Assembly: GCF_032118995.1 (NCBI RefSeq)
Contig: NC_092648.1
Coordinates: forward strand, 15,466,450 to 15,530,449
Source of the DNA: Asterias amurensis
Lineage: Eukaryota > Echinodermata > Asteroidea > Forcipulatida > Asteriidae
Reading direction: 5' to 3'
DNA length: 64,000 bases
Part shown: piece after piece, positions 34,320 through 46,990 of the stretch
Position numbering within the stretch: position 1 is the first letter of the stretch
Layout: the number at the start of each line of letters is the position of its first letter
Position numbers and translations under genes: made by a program
Notes under the pieces: generated by a model
Told to the model about the DNA's origin: nothing
Database searches by the model: none
Seen by the model: the letters and a program-made list of their open reading frames with translations, nothing else

Positions 34320-36030
34320 ATATTCATGAGATGCAAGTATTCCTGGCAGCTAGCGATGGGAGTCAACAATATACAGATATTTCAGTGTTAGATGGGTTGC
34401 TCTATTATTACCGTGGGGGGTTTGTGTTTTAGTTCTTGTCCTTAATTGGATACTTAACATTCAGTTACGTTTTTGAGGTGATAATACGACTTTCAATGTC
34501 AATTTTTTTTTCAAATGTGAAACAGGATCTGGACACTGATATTTCACAGAACAAAATTTAAAGTAAAATTTTAATGTTGGTGGCACTTTTTACAGGTATG
34601 GTCAGCGAAAAATTTAGGATTTCTTTTCAAAAGTATTCAACTTCGAAAAAAACCTTTCACATTTTTGATGTCAGTAAAGGATTTGTGGCTACCGTTTCAC
34701 CATTATGATGGTTGTTTATTGATGTCGTATTGACAACGAAAAAAAGTGAATTTTCTGGTACCACGATATAAACAGACCCACGGTAATATGAGGCTTGACT
34801 ATACATAAGGATTGTGTTTCTGTTAATATGCAAGTTCAAAGGCCCTGTCAAAGGTAGAACAAAGCTTTGTTGTGCTGGAGAGTCTTTGTATGAAATACAA
34901 GGTCATCCATTGCGAGATCGTTAAAAAAAGAAAGGACAACATATTATCAATGTTCTCACGCTGAAGAGCTCAGTTTTATGCCAAGGAACTAATGGACCCC
35001 TCCCATAAAATATGTAAATTGCACATAGCACTTGCACACTTTCTTTTTCGTTTACAAACCAATAGGGTTTGTACGCAAGCGTGATTATAATTAGCATGTT
35101 TCATTGGAAGGGTCTATTGTTTATAGTAGGACTTGTTTGCTTTCATTTATTGCCTTTCAACCATCAACCTTCTTGCTGTTGGTAACATCTTTACGAGAGT
35201 TGACAAACGTTTTAAAACCATTCATGAATGTTCTGTGTAGATGCATTCAACACGTGATATTATATTGCAGGCTGGCATAGTTCATCTGTCGTTTAAAACC
35301 ACAGTGGATGATTTTGAATGGTCAGACAGTCGGAGGGTTTTAATGAGCAAAATGGTTTGAATGGTAAATGCACTATCGAAGCTCTGCTCAGTGCAATAAT
35401 AATGCAACAGGCATTAGATGATTGTGCAGTCCATTTTGTCCAACAGGGTGCCTGTTGTGGGTTGAAGGCAGAACTTTTATGTTTTAACGATTATGCCCAT
35501 ATCATGTTATGGAGAATGCTGAAATTGTCTGTATATTGTCCAAATCTAGAGAAGTAGAGCTTTATGTATATATTTTACTACCAGGGTTTACTAAACCAAG
35601 TTTATGTATTATCATTTTCCTTCCCCTATAGGGGGTGCCATGGTTCTCTTGTTGTTGTTGTTTTTCTTGGTTCTTCCTGTTCTTTTCACAGTCGTAGTTT
35701 TACGAAAAGGGCTAATGTCATCTGTCACTCGAGAGGAAAAGCATTGTGTAAAAAAATTTCTAGCCGTGATATAATATGTTGTGTATCTTGAAACACGGTG
35801 TTACATCATGGCCAACACAAATGTATTCAAGTTTACTTTGTTTGAAAATTAGCTCTGGTCATGTCGGCTCATTGTCACTGAAAAAGCTCACATTTGCAAA
35901 GCAGTCATAACATCTTCGCTCGATTTGAGTATTAAGCCATGCTTTATTAAATCAGGCATTGTTGCTTGGGTGGGTAGTTGGATGGCATGAATGGCTAGTG
36001 CTACCGCGATTAACACTTCCCCGCAGAGCC
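34320..36030. other. RAB4 3' flank
   Basis: Likely RAB4 3' UTR and flanking DNA. No canonical AATAAA was seen soon after the stop, so the transcript end cannot be placed. No other gene was seen. Confidence 0.4.
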
Positions 36031-36276
36031 CTGGGGCCAATTTCATAGAGCTGCTTAAGCAAAAAATGTTTGCAAGCACGAAAATAGCTTGCTTATTTTA
36101 CACATGTTACTGGCCAAAATTTCATGTCATATACATTGCTTGAGACTGGTATTTAGCTGCTGTTTACTTATAGCATAACAATCGAGTGGAGTCTTGGCCA
36201 GTAATCTGATTTTACTCAGCAATAAATTTTTTGCTTAAGCAAATTTTTTTGCTTAAGCAGCTTAGAAGTTGGGCCC
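36031..36276. mobile_element. GGGCCCAATTTCAT inverted-repeat element
   Basis: Left end CTGGGGCCAATTTCATAGAGCTGCTTAAGC; right end GCTTAAGCAGCTTAGAAGTTGGGCCC in inverse order. It belongs to the same superfamily as 32098-32323 but has a GCTTAAGC-based inner arm. Confidence 0.75.
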
Positions 36277-36582
36277 TAGTTCGATTCAAAACTGGGGCCG
36301 TACATGTAAGTAGAGTTTTGTATAAATGGTTCTTGCCATGAGGTTTTTCTCCGGACCCGCCAGCTTGGCTGGCTACTAAATGTGAACTTGCATACTTGCG
36401 GCTTGAACACAATGTAGCTGTGATGTTCAAAATTCAGCTACTCTGTTGCGAGTAAGGATTATTAGCCTTCCAAAATTATTCATTATTATTATAATAGAAT
36501 GAAGAATCTTTAAAGAGTTGCCCTGGGTATTTCTTCTTGAGAGCTCAGAAAGTACCTAGTAGATAGTTTTTTAATCATACAC

Positions 36583-36740
36583 AAGCCTGAATGCTTTACA
36601 GAAGCAGTGGAGGCATTTGCCTTAGTGCCCCATGAAACGTTCCAACAAATATTTACAACTTCCTCAAGGAGGTGCCCTTTACAGAAGGAGAAAATTACGT
36701 GGTGCCAATGCCCTTTCAGGAACAAAGAATCACGCCTGCA
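36583..36740. mobile_element. CAGGCCTGGAATT-type short element
   Basis: It carries AAGCCTGAATGCTTTACAGA, GCCTTAGTGCCCC, GGTGCCCTTTACAGAAGGAG and AATCACGCCTGC, in the family order. The ends are partly decayed. Confidence 0.6.
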
Positions 36741-38605
36741 TAAATTCTTAATAAACGAACTGGACATAATATTTGTGTTTCCATCATATTTTTACAAGAA
36801 CGAAAACCTTTCCATGTTTGACTCCATTTTGGTACAGAAACTGTAAAACAACAGCTTTTAAGAAAGCATTCAAAATGTTTACCAGAATGAGAAGTTCCTA
36901 GCTGCTCGGAAAGCTCATTTCATCATGTTAAAAAAAGTGTAAATAGTCCAATGTATAAATTAGTGTTACCACCAAGATGAATTGTTTTTTCTTCTACTTT
37001 CAATCACTTTCAGTTATTTACAACATAATTTGTATGTCACAAATGCATAGTGTAGGTAACACCCCAAAATCACCGCTGAGATTTTAGGTCCAATAAAAAT
37101 GAATGCAGGCGCAATAAATAAAGATGACGCTTTAATATATACTGAATGATGTTAACATTTTTGAAGGAATGAAATGGTGATAGCCGTGTACATGTTAATA
37201 TTAATACGAACAGTAGTTGGAATTGTGTGCTGAGGTGTATTTTTCTCTTTCAAAAAACATCGGAAGTCTTGAGAAAACGACTTCTAAAGCCTGGTTCATC
37301 CTGCGAATGCGAAGCCAATTTTGATGCCACAGCCCTGTTTTCAGAGCGAATGTTTTGCAAGTGTTGAGCAGTTTTCAACTGACACGATTATTTGTTGTGA
37401 ATTTGTGACGTCAAAATTCGTTTCGCATTTGCAGGAGGTATGAACCCAACTTGTTGCTTTGTTTGCTGATCAATGGTTTGGAAGTCATCGAAAAACACTG
37501 ACTTTCAAGGCTCCTCCCAGTGTCGAAACTGATACTTAAAATACTGTCAGATTGTAAGCAGTTGATGTGATACTGTCCAAATTCTGGTTAGCTGAAGAAC
37601 TGCTGCTGCTTGGATGCTTGTTTTTATAAACTATGCGTAAGGAGAGTATGGCCCGTTCCATGTGACGACTTCGGCTTTGGATTCGGCTCAGGCTAGCTTG
37701 GCCCTGCCGGTTGTTTTGACAATTGCGCGTGCTTTGCGTATGCGCACTCGGTCTCAGGGCTTCAGACGAGAGGACGGAGCCTCAAGCCGAATCTGAAGCT
37801 GTGGTTTTGAAAAGGGCCATAGTGTCTCAAGTTCTGAAGGCAGGCCCTTCTACATGTTCCATTACTTCATGTCCAGTCTTTAGCTTTACACAACTTCACC
37901 TCAACAACTTCACCTCAATACTTGCTAGGCTTGAAGTAACGTTATATGGCATTGTATATCACCTATAGGCCTAATCACCAACAATCTGTATCATGTAGAA
38001 ACTAACGTTACATTTGTTTACAGAGGGACTCCAAGGTCAAATTAAGTTTTGAAATGTACTCATTTGCCAATGCCAACAAATAGAGTCCTTGTTTAAGTTT
38101 AAACAATTGTTTAGTCTCTTTACTTCACGTTATAATTGTCATTGAATTTTATACTCGTCCACAGCGAAAATTAAAGCATGAAGTCATTTGGTGTCAACCA
38201 AAAAATAATGTTTTGATTTAAAATCATGGATATTCAGAAAGGAGTTTTAAAAAGAATTTGAAATTACCTCTTTGATGTGTTTGTATGTCAAAACATTTTG
38301 CACCGCAGGGGTATGAAACACGTGGTATTTTACACCGTTTAAATGTTTAAGACACTTGTAAGTGCTTAAATTTTTATGAGGAATTTATTCCTTGAAAATA
38401 AGTGAATCGCATATCTAAATTTGACCTCAGAGCCCCTCTTTAACTGTCATTGCTTTGCTAATTAATTGTCATATAATATGTGTAAATAGCCATTTTACTT
38501 GACCGTATGTACATGTATATCCAAGAGAATAAGCCTTCAATTGTAATCTTTCTTTGCATTCACGAAAAGAATGTATAAACTTAGTGAATCGATGAACCAG
38601 TGTCC
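36741..38605. other. no gene seen
   Basis: AT-rich spacer between RAB4 and CCSAP. A short GC-richer patch at 37.65-37.82 kb has an open frame (37723-37968) but no recognisable motif or splice context. Confidence 0.4.
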
Positions 38606-38799
38606 CGGGCCCAATTTCATAAAGCTATTAAGAAAAAAATACTTCTACTTGACAAATTTCTCTGCTAAGCAAAAATTGAGTGGGGCACCAGTGAGGACAA
38701 TGACAATTTTATGGAATTTCGGCTGGTTTTCTGTTTTTGTAAAGCAATGAGTTTCTGCTCTTAGCAAGTTTTTGTGCTTACAGGCTTTATGAAATTGGA
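38606..38799. mobile_element. GGGCCCAATTTCAT inverted-repeat element
   Basis: Left end CGGGCCCAATTTCATAAAGC, right end GGCTTTATGAAATTGGAC, with GCTAAGCAAAAATTG and CTTAGCAAGTTTTTGTGC inside. Confidence 0.75.
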
Positions 38800-39922
38800 C
38801 AAGATGGATGGCGCTGGCAAGTGTAACAAAACAAAATCAGCACTACTAAGTACAATTGCAGAAAAATCAGATTATTTGTGTGGATAAAAATGTACAGATT
38901 CGGTTTTTCAGTTATTAATGTCAAGATGTATAGCAATTTAATAATAATATTTAACTGTCTGATGCGTATGTGTTTGTAGACGATTCTTTTTTTTTTGTAC
39001 GAGATGCTCATGTCTGTTGCTAAGAATAGAGTACATATAAATGATGGCACCTATAATTCAATAAATTATAATATTTGATGAAAATGTGAAGCAATTAATT
39101 TTATTGAAATTTTTCGATGATTCAAATGATTCAGCTGTTAAAAAGAGGACATGTTGAATAGATGTAATGCATGTTTTGTATATTACATTATTCTTTCATG
39201 TGTATTGTTCAATGAGGAGCTTTTCTTTCCAAAATGCATATTAAGTTGTTTGTTTGTTACTATGTCAGTTATGGTGCGGTGATATGAATGGACAAATTTT
39301 GAGTGGTTTCACTGGTGTTTTCGAACTGAAATGGAGACGAATTTCTTTGTGATACAGTATTTAAAATAGGCACTCGAGCAATTTCTTTGTTGGGTAGTAT
39401 TGTTATTGTTAAGAAAGCTTAGAAAGGATGATGTAGGGTGGCTTACACTTGGAGTCGATCATAAAATGCAGAAACACAATTGAGAGTTGCAGCCTGTACT
39501 GTGTAGTCTCCAAAATGTCATACGCGAGTAACAATGAAATAATATCTGGTGGAATGACTTGCTCAGTCGCAAGTGACTGCTTCTTCCTCCGAGTCGATAC
39601 AATGGCTATGTCACATGGTTCTAGACAAGAAGTTGCGTAGTTTTGTAAAAGAAGACAAGCACCACAATCTGAATAAAGGTGTATGGCTCAATGGTACAAT
39701 GTACCGTTGCTATACAAAAGTGTGCCCGAGCCATGTGACTTAGCAACACTGTCTTTGAGTCGGGGGAACCCAATTTGAGTCTTGTGACAAATCATTCTAC
39801 CAAACTTTATTCTAAATGGAACCTCTTAGTGGCTGATGGCAAGGAATAGGGTGTACTTCTTGTTAACATTAGTTAAAATAAATGTACACATTAATTAAGT
39901 ACAGTGATTAAACCCTTGTTAA

Positions 39923-40035
39923 CCGGGGCCAAATTGCATGGGGCTGCTGAAGGCAGCATTCTGTGCTTAAAGTCACTGCTTAAAACATGTTAAACATCAG
40001 TCTCCGCTTACGGGGCTAGCGCTTTAAAATGGAAC
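39923..40035. mobile_element. GGGGCCAAATTGCAT element fragment
   Basis: Only the left end (CCGGGGCCAAATTGCATGGGG) and part of the inside (TTCTGTGCTTAAAG, CTCCGCTTACGG) are kept; it resembles the 32098 copy. Confidence 0.5.
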
Positions 40036-40468
40036 AGGAAAATGGTAAACAAAGTTTCAGCTGGTTCCTGAACCAAGGTTCAGAAAAAAGTTTTGGGTCG
40101 CTTGGAAATCACAAAATATCTTCAGATGCCATTGTAGGGGGAGTATTTTTTATTAAAGCTGTAACAATGTACTGTAGTTTGAACCGAGACGTTAAGATAG
40201 AAACCGTATGTACAGTGATGATGTGGCTGTTGTCCAAATAAAAATATTATTTACATAAAAAATGTCCAGTAATTGATTGATTCTCGGTATATCAACAATA
40301 TAGCCTCGTGAAATGAAGCAGTCCAAATTTCAACGAGTGATTTTATTCTGCAAATTGTACTCACATTTTTGGCATCCATTGTTCGGCAGTTATAGGTCTT
40401 GTAAAGGGAATTTCTGGTCCATTCAGTTCGGAGCTACAAAACATATGACAGATTTTATTTATTCAAGG

Positions 40469-40577
40469 CCCTGGGGTCGATTTCACAAAGAGTTCAGACT
40501 AGTCCTAAGTTAGGACTAGTAACTCGTCCTAACTCGAGATAAGACTAGTCTTAACTGTTTGTGAAATCCACCCCCGG
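40469..40577. mobile_element. 109-bp inverted-repeat element
   Basis: Left end CTGGGGTCGATTTCACAAAG and right end TTTGTGAAATCCACCCCCGG are inverted. The centre consists of alternating TAGTCCTAAGTTAGGACTAG and TCGTCCTAACTCGAGATAAG palindromes. Confidence 0.8.
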
Positions 40578-40980
40578 TGACTGCTCTTTTACTCCTTTCA
40601 ATTTAATTTTTTTATTTTTTTTTGAACAAGAACAAAAGTTACATGTACAACTTATTTGGTTACATCGTTAGTTGTATAGCTTTTTAATGTCCTTTCAAAT
40701 GTCGCACAGTAAACCTCTATAAAATGTAGCATATTTTATACAAGACAATAATTTCATCAAATCCTAACTTTTTCCCAAAGTGAAAGAATAATTTCCGAGA
40801 TGTTACTTTGTCCAAAGAATGCCTAAAACATTTCTATCTTTCATACAAGTATACTCATTCATACAAGTATTGCCAAAGCGCACTGACATTAAACTGGTCA
40901 CAACATCATCTGAATGGATAAACAATCATATTCTTAACTTTCATAACTTTCTGCAAAACTTTCTTTTCAGTAAAGATAGG

Positions 40981-41095
40981 GCTAGATAGCTCAGTAGGTA
41001 GAGCGCCAGCACGTTAATCCGGAGGTCATTTGTTTGAATCCCACTCAAGCTAATTTTTTGTTTAACCCCAAAAATCATTTGAAGTAAAACAATAG
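40981..41095 (+). mobile_element. tRNA-derived SINE
   Basis: The head has TAGCTCAGTAGGTAGAGC (D-arm and A-box) and TTTGTTTGAATCCCA (B-box). It could be mistaken for a tRNA gene with a GTT anticodon, but only about five of seven acceptor pairs and three of five anticodon-stem pairs form, and a repeat-like tail (TTAACCCCAAAAATCATTTG) follows without a terminator. Confidence 0.75.
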
Positions 41096-41949
41096 ACCTG
41101 TGTCAGAAAAAAAAATGGCCTGTGCGGAAGTGATTAACTATGTTACTGTTCAGCTGCAAAAGTGTAAAAATTCAACCTTATTTCATAAAATTAAGGCACA
41201 AGAAAGGTGAACTTTCCATACAAAAACTTAAAACCATAGTCCCTTATAATGTAAAATAATTTATATACATGTACAATAAAAAATCATCCATTTAAAAAAT
41301 AATTCAATACATTTTAATCTGGCATTAAGTGGTTGGCAACTACATTAATAACCATTCAAAATAGAGGCGTTAAAGACTCATGTAATACAAGGTTAATCAG
41401 CGAACTCAAGACACTGTTGATGACACTAGTTTTGACGAACCTGTGTGTGTTTTGTAAAATATTTTTTGAATGAAAAGAAACATACCTAATTATTGACTAC
41501 CCCTGCAAGGTTGTCAGCTGGACTAGTCAGCTTGTCATTTCACAAGTCTGTTGTCTTTTTCACTAGTCCATACTTAACACTCAGTAGGGATGCTTTTCAT
41601 CACTGAACTATCCTGCCAGACCACTTTGACTCAAATGAAGTTTGGCTGGTCATCAAGTGTTTTGACTGGCATTTGGCCAGCAGACACTGCCCTGCCTGGC
41701 TTTCTAAAGTAAAAAGCAACTTTGACTAAATAAAGTATTTTTTCCTACACTTAAATATCCCTCAAGACAGAACAAATATCCCCCAAGGACATAAATGTTT
41801 TAGCAATGAGAATTCAAAACAAAAATGATTAAATTTCAGTTTTGAATATCTACTGTCAACAATGCATAATTACCCTTGTGTATCTCGAAACAGTATCTAT
41901 AGCAAAACTAAGTATAATTGTGTGCACAATCTTGATAATCCCATGTGGT

Positions 41950-42215
41950 CCCATGTGTTTTGTAATGCATGTAAAAGAATCCAGTGCACTTATCAAAAAG
42001 AGAGGGGGGTTCACCCCGATGTTCCTGGCTGTGGCTACTGTATGCGCAGTAGCACCTTGTAAACCCTTTCAAGGTGCTAAATAACTGGGTCTCAGAGTTC
42101 ATCACTTCCATGACCTATCTTTCTGAAAGTTTGTATATACTCAGCGCCTTGAGTACATTGTTTGGGAGATATGTGCGCTATATAAGACTTTGATATTATT
42201 ATATTACTAATCATC
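41950..42215 (+). mobile_element. retroposon 3' end with ATT-rich tail
   Basis: Ends GCGCTATATAAGACTTTGATATTATTATATTA, the style of a LINE or SINE 3' tail. The preceding AAGGTGCTAAATAACTGGG and GCGCCTTGAGTACATTG blocks look like repeat-family sequence. Family not identified. Confidence 0.45.
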
Positions 42216-42312
42216 ATCTAATCGCAGACTGTTAAATACTGTTAAAGTTCACATGTTACAGATGGTAACAACATGTCTATGGCATCAGGTATACTGGTTA
42301 AATTTCCACCAG

Positions 42313-42318
42313 TTTATT
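42313..42318 (-). terminator. candidate CCSAP polyadenylation signal
   Basis: AATAAA on the minus strand (plus-strand TTTATT), about 500 bp after the CCSAP stop. If used, the tandem copies at 42430-42812 lie within the 3' UTR. Confidence 0.35.
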
Positions 42319-42429
42319 TTCACCTTCTACATTTAAGTCAGCTGCTATGTAGCATCTCAAAACTTCAATTCAAACCGCAGAACGGACCTAGCAAAGTTTT
42401 TTTCAACGAGTTCTCTTTGGGGTTTATAT

Positions 42430-42812
42430 AACTGTTTACAAGTTCTTGAGCATTCTTCATTGGATGGACTTGTTACCGCGATGGACCAATGAAGTTTTGT
42501 CTATACTCTGTTGTTCACCAATGAAGTTTCGCCTATAATCCGTTGTCCACAGAGTGTTGTACTTGAGCTCCTGGACGTGATGGACCAATGAAGTTTTGTC
42601 TATTCTGATGTCCACAGAGTGTCGTACTTGAGCTATTGGAATTCTTCATTGGCCCTGTTACCGTGATGGACCATTGAAGTTTTGTCTATACTCTGTTGTC
42701 CACAGAGTGTCGTACTTGAGCTCCTGGACGTGATGGACCAATGAAGTTTTATCTTTACTCTGTTGTCCACAGAGTGTCGTACTTGAGCTCTTGGAATTCT
42801 TCATTGGACCTG
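42430..42812 (-). repeat. tandem copies of the CCSAP C-terminal coding segment
   Basis: Reading the minus strand downstream of the CCSAP stop, the segment coding ACTCTGTGGACAACAGAGTA (peptide T-L-W-T-T-E) and AAACTTCATTGGTCCATCAC (N-F-I-G-P-S) recurs about five times: near 42725-42780, 42660-42715, 42575-42630, 42515-42560 and 42475-42515. Linkers alternate between a short GTCCAGGAGCTCAAGTACGAC and a longer one with CAATGAAGAATTCCAA. Copies differ in small changes and in whether the TAA after CGG is kept. They lie after the true stop and are not translated in the main frame. Confidence 0.9.
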
Positions 42813-44282
42813 TTACCGTGATGGACCAATAAAGTTTCGTCTATACTCCGTTGTCCACATCGTGTCGTCTCTTGGTTGGATATTGAACAAAGCTCTGAGC
42901 TTCTGCTCCTTGCGGCTTTGTTTGTCTTGTTCCTGTTGTCGTTGGATGTCTAGCTCCCTTCGTCGCATGGCTCTCAGGGCAGATGGGTAGATCTGTAGTG
43001 GCTAGGTGGAATTCAGAACAGAGTCCAATTTAATAAGTGGAAGTGGATTCCGCAGACATTTTACTTTGCTATTGTTAAAGGAAATGCAAAAGGTGTGCAT
43101 TGGAAACTTGGTAAATCAAAATACTGCATATGTTTTCCAATTTAGATTGACTCTTAATCAATTATGATTTAACTTCTTCAATCTTTTGAACTATGTAACG
43201 GCCACCATAATAAAAATTTATAAAATGAAATGGTCTAGAGGGAGATTCAGAAACTCAGAGCCCCAGTAAATACAAGATTCTCACATCTGCAGATGCCTTG
43301 ATATTGTGTGTCTTTTTGGATCCAGTTTTGAGTTCTCTATCGGCCCAACCAAATGCAATCATAGGTGCTCTCTCCTTCCCCACATCAACTCTCTTGCCTC
43401 CTGGTGCAGTATGAGGCCTGGCTGCTGCTGTTCTAACATCTCTCTGTGGCTTGGGCTTTTTGAGACGAAGTGGCTTCACTCGCTGTAAAACTGAGTTTAA
43501 AAAGGGGAACCACACTTTATGAAATTAGAATGGAAAGTTTCCAGACAAATTCAAGAATTCTTTACATGTAAGAATTAACATGCGATTCCTGGTTACAAGT
43601 GCATGATTCCTGGTTATGCATGATACTCAAAATGTGGGGCTAAACTTTGTCGCCCTGACCATGGGCCCAATTTCATAGACCTACTTAAGAAGTTGTGCTA
43701 ACCAGAAGGTCAATGGCCAAAACATACCACTTCACATGTCCCATCTGTAAATGGTCCTGCTCATTTTTGCTTAGAAAACAAAAACTCTGCTTAAAAACAG
43801 CCCTATTAAATCGTGACAAGATGTTTTCTTGTCACTATAACTTTTTATCAACTTCCAACAATACTTGTATAGGAAAAGTTTGAGCATTTATTTGAGTTGG
43901 AATTCAACAGTAAAGCTTGCGACAATATTGTAACATCAAACTACACTAAATATGAACCTTGGTCTGGCTGGGGTACATCTTGCTCTTGACGCATCTCAGA
44001 CTGTGTTTGTGGTTCATCAGTCCGATGTGGTGGTACTCTTCTTTCATATTCCTGTCCCTGGTTGTTGTTCTTGTTAGGGGCTGTACGGCTGTTGTTAGGG
44101 GCTGCTTCGATGTCACCCTGATCATTCTCACTGTCTGAAGAATCCCAGTCAAAGACCTCATGGTGATGTTCCATCCTACGGCGGTAGACTCGATAGTCGA
44201 CCTTCTCTTTGTAGTGCGGGAAGTGGCCATTCCATATGGGGTCTTTATACTGCTTTCTGTACTCACTCCTTGTGAACACCAT
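42813..44282 (-). CDS. CCSAP: centriole, cilia and spindle-associated protein (three coding exons)
   Basis: Minus-strand exons 44282-43958, 43490-43285 and 42992-42813 give 236 residues (human CCSAP is about 270). The N terminus MVFTRSEYRKQYKDPIW matches the vertebrate KSEY-x-YQEPRW block. Exon 2 has MIAFGWADRELKTGSKKTHN, matching the vertebrate ALYGWGEKQTDTGSQKTHN, and exon 3 has SALRAMRRRELDIQRQQ and ends MWTTEYRRNFIGPSR, matching the vertebrate SALRA and WMTEY blocks. The middle (WDSSDSEND, then N/Q/P-rich) is low complexity. The ATG at 44282 is chosen because it lies in CACCATGG immediately after a splice acceptor (tttactcacag), implying a 5' UTR exon upstream. In vertebrates CCSAP binds microtubules of centrioles, spindle and cilia. 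The gene is convergent with RAB4. Confidence 0.92.
43662..43805. mobile_element. GGGCCCAATTTCAT element fragment
   Basis: In CCSAP intron 1. Left end ATGGGCCCAATTTCATAGAC is clear; the inside has TTTTTGCTTAGAAAAC. The right end was not recognised. Confidence 0.6.
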
Positions 44283-46599
44283 GGTGCTGTGAGTAAATAA
44301 AATAAAAACATTGTAAATGCATGTGCAATTCTGTACACAACCAAGTGTTGGAGGTCTCGATCTCAAGGGATTGTGACATCTCCAAATGATGTGGTCTTGT
44401 CTTAGGCACAAGTCTCAGTTCGGCAGCCATTTTAATTTTTTTTAGACACACGGTACAATACTTGTGCAGCCAACCAAAGGTGATTTCAACACAATGGTTG
44501 AATTGAATGGAACTTATGAACAGATGAACATTACGAATGATACGAGACTACACTACAGCTACATTGTACAGTTCCTAGCTCTTTAGCTGGTCGTGTGTGT
44601 TGTGATTATTAGATCAGTTGTTAACATGTCAAAATTTCGAAAAAGGAATACAGCGCCCCAGTTACTGGCACTTACTGAATACTGGCATGACTGGGTCTAA
44701 CTAACAAAAACTCTAAGTTAGTGTAACTGATACTGTTTAAATAAAAATAACGTTACTTTTTATTATGGAGATTGCACGGTCAGATTGTTATCAACTTTGA
44801 TGTGAAGAAAGGGGCACACTTACGATTACTTAAATAAAACAAATAAAAATGGGATACTCACAGTCTCCACAGTCCCTTTGCAGCGAATGAAACTTCTTGG
44901 TTTAAATTGGAAGATTTGCATAGTACTGACTGCTTACAGTTACATTACATTTTACAATCACGCAATTAATTGCATGCAAAACATCGAGCGCACCCTCATC
45001 GCCCTCAATTTCAGTACAGTATACCGCCCTCTATGGTTTAAGTTTTTTTTTATATTTTGCTTATACTCCGGATCGTTTAATTTTATAATCTATTATTACT
45101 TTCTGCCTTCGGAAATGGAGACGGGACTATCATTCGAGAGAAAGTGAGCTGGCTACAAAATCTGGACGAATTAATCATTCTGTCGTGGAGTGAGATAAAA
45201 ACGGAACAGGATTGATACAGTTATGTGAGTATAATGTTTCATTTGGTTATGTTGCTATACATTGTACCTTGTAAAACATAAAATTTGTGAGATAGAACAG
45301 TGGATTGAATTTAAATTTGTGACGATGCCCACCAGACGACGGACGATCGGCATCACCATGCACAATAAGGTCGACAGGCCGGCCTGGGAGCTGGTTGCCT
45401 GCACTGCACATCAGTGTGTTTCACTTGTAATGTGGCCTGTGTTTATTCCTTGTTATCGAATGAGATTTACTAGTTTATAAGTTCATGTTAGTGAGAAAAT
45501 ATTGGAACAAATAAATAGGTTGTTGTAAAAACCAAAATAACGACAAGTTGACAAACAATTGTTGATATTGTCGTGTGTATGATTGGAGTTTTTACAAATG
45601 TACTTATGGCACACCACACTAGTACTACCATAGAGAGAGTAAGGACAGACTCTATGGTACTACATGTAGTACTCGGTAGTAGTAGACCTATTTTTTTAAG
45701 TACAATACTACAACCAAGTACACAATACAAACAATCTACATCATCGTGTATAACTGTGTTACCTTTTGGGTCTCACAATTCATGCATTGAAGTTGTTATA
45801 TATCAGAGAATGTTTATTTCATTTATGTTTAAAAAGGTTTTTAGTTTGCCTATCAGACTGTTGTATGGCCCTGGTGGTGTAGGCAATTGTTTAACTTAAA
45901 TTGTAGTTTGAACAATCAATTGTTGTAATGTAAGTTTGTGACTTTGTCACTGAAGAAGTGAATGTTAATTGTTTGCTGTTGTTGGTCACGTTTGACTTGT
46001 ATACTGTTGTTCTCTCCCTAAGCTAATTTTAGTGGTTTTAAAATCATGCTCAAAACATCATTGTTGAAAACTACGTACTTCAGACCAGGAATTTCATCTT
46101 TTGAGAATGCATTTTTTTAATTTTATTTATGGGCACCAATTCTAAAATCTTAAAGTCTGTGTGAACCCTCTGAAAGGGCACCAAGACCAAGTCCAGATAA
46201 CCTACATAGTGATGTTCCAAGCTTGGTACAATCATGGGTCTTGTCATGAACAAGAAATACAGTGTTGATAGATGGTGCTTTTAAAACAGTAGTTAAGACT
46301 TAAGTGTGCCCAGTACTAAAAGTGTTGACTGACAAGCAATTACCAGTCCCTCCCATCCTGTAATAATGATTGCCTTTATACCCATCTAGGCTAGTCAGCC
46401 TTATAAATTGGATTACATAACATGTTACAATGCTGGCCATGTGTGTGTGTTGTAATCAGTTCAAGATAATGAAGGGTTCTGTCAAACTGTGTTTAATACC
46501 ATGCATTTTAGACCTCATTAACTCTGCTGATGTTCTCACCACCAGAAAGTCAATCATTAGGGAGCTGTTATTAAATTGTCTTACACCATTGTTTCTGCT
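44283..46599. other. CCSAP 5' flank; no further gene seen
   Basis: The CCSAP promoter and noncoding first exon should lie here (probably 44.4-45.2 kb), but no unambiguous donor or TATA box was found. At 45605-45690 an imperfect hairpin pairs TACTACCATAGAG with CTCTATGGTACTAC. A degraded CAGGCCTGGAATT-type fragment lies near 46085-46175. Confidence 0.35.
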
Positions 46600-46990
46600 A
46601 TGAACCTCCCTTTACTTGATTGCCAGAACACGTGTGTAGATCAGGTGTATACGTTCAATCATGACACACATTGCATCGTTTGGCAGTCGTGCATTTTCTG
46701 CTTGTGCTCCTTTAAAACTTTGGAACGCTTTACCTAGTACTATCAGATGCTGTAGTTTTCTTCCATTGTTTAAAAACTTGCTGAAAACCTCATTTATTTA
46801 AATCCTCATACACTTAGCTTGTTACATGTCTTGACTTAGATTATTCATTGTATAACTTTTATTGTATTCTATATATATCTTTTGTTGTTGTAAAATGTAT
46901 ATATAATGTTTTGTTTTTTGTTCTCACCTCGGAATAGGGTCTTGTACACTAGATAAATGGCGCATTATAAATGCATTATTATTATTAAAT
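46600..46990 (+). mobile_element. 3' end of a LINE (reverse-transcriptase C terminus and tail)
   Basis: A frame from 46676 to a TAA at 46799-46801 encodes SFGSRAFSACAP, then LWNALPSTIR and LFKNLLKTSFI, the typical C-terminal end of LINE ORF2 proteins (RSFSYAAPKLWNSLP...FKSKLKTHLF). A 3' UTR follows, with a tail GCGCATTATAAATGCATTATTATTATT. Upstream, YEPP-like sequence is frame-broken. It is a 5'-truncated, dead copy of CR1/L2 or Jockey type. Confidence 0.75.

Noticed and set aside
40981-41050. A functional tRNA with GTT anticodon
   Set aside because: Acceptor and anticodon stems pair poorly and a SINE-like tail follows with no pol III terminator.
44283-44411. Upstream in-frame ATG at 44411 as the CCSAP start
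   Set aside because: The intervening codons look like intron, and a splice acceptor ends just before CACCATGG at 44282, whose product matches the vertebrate N terminus.
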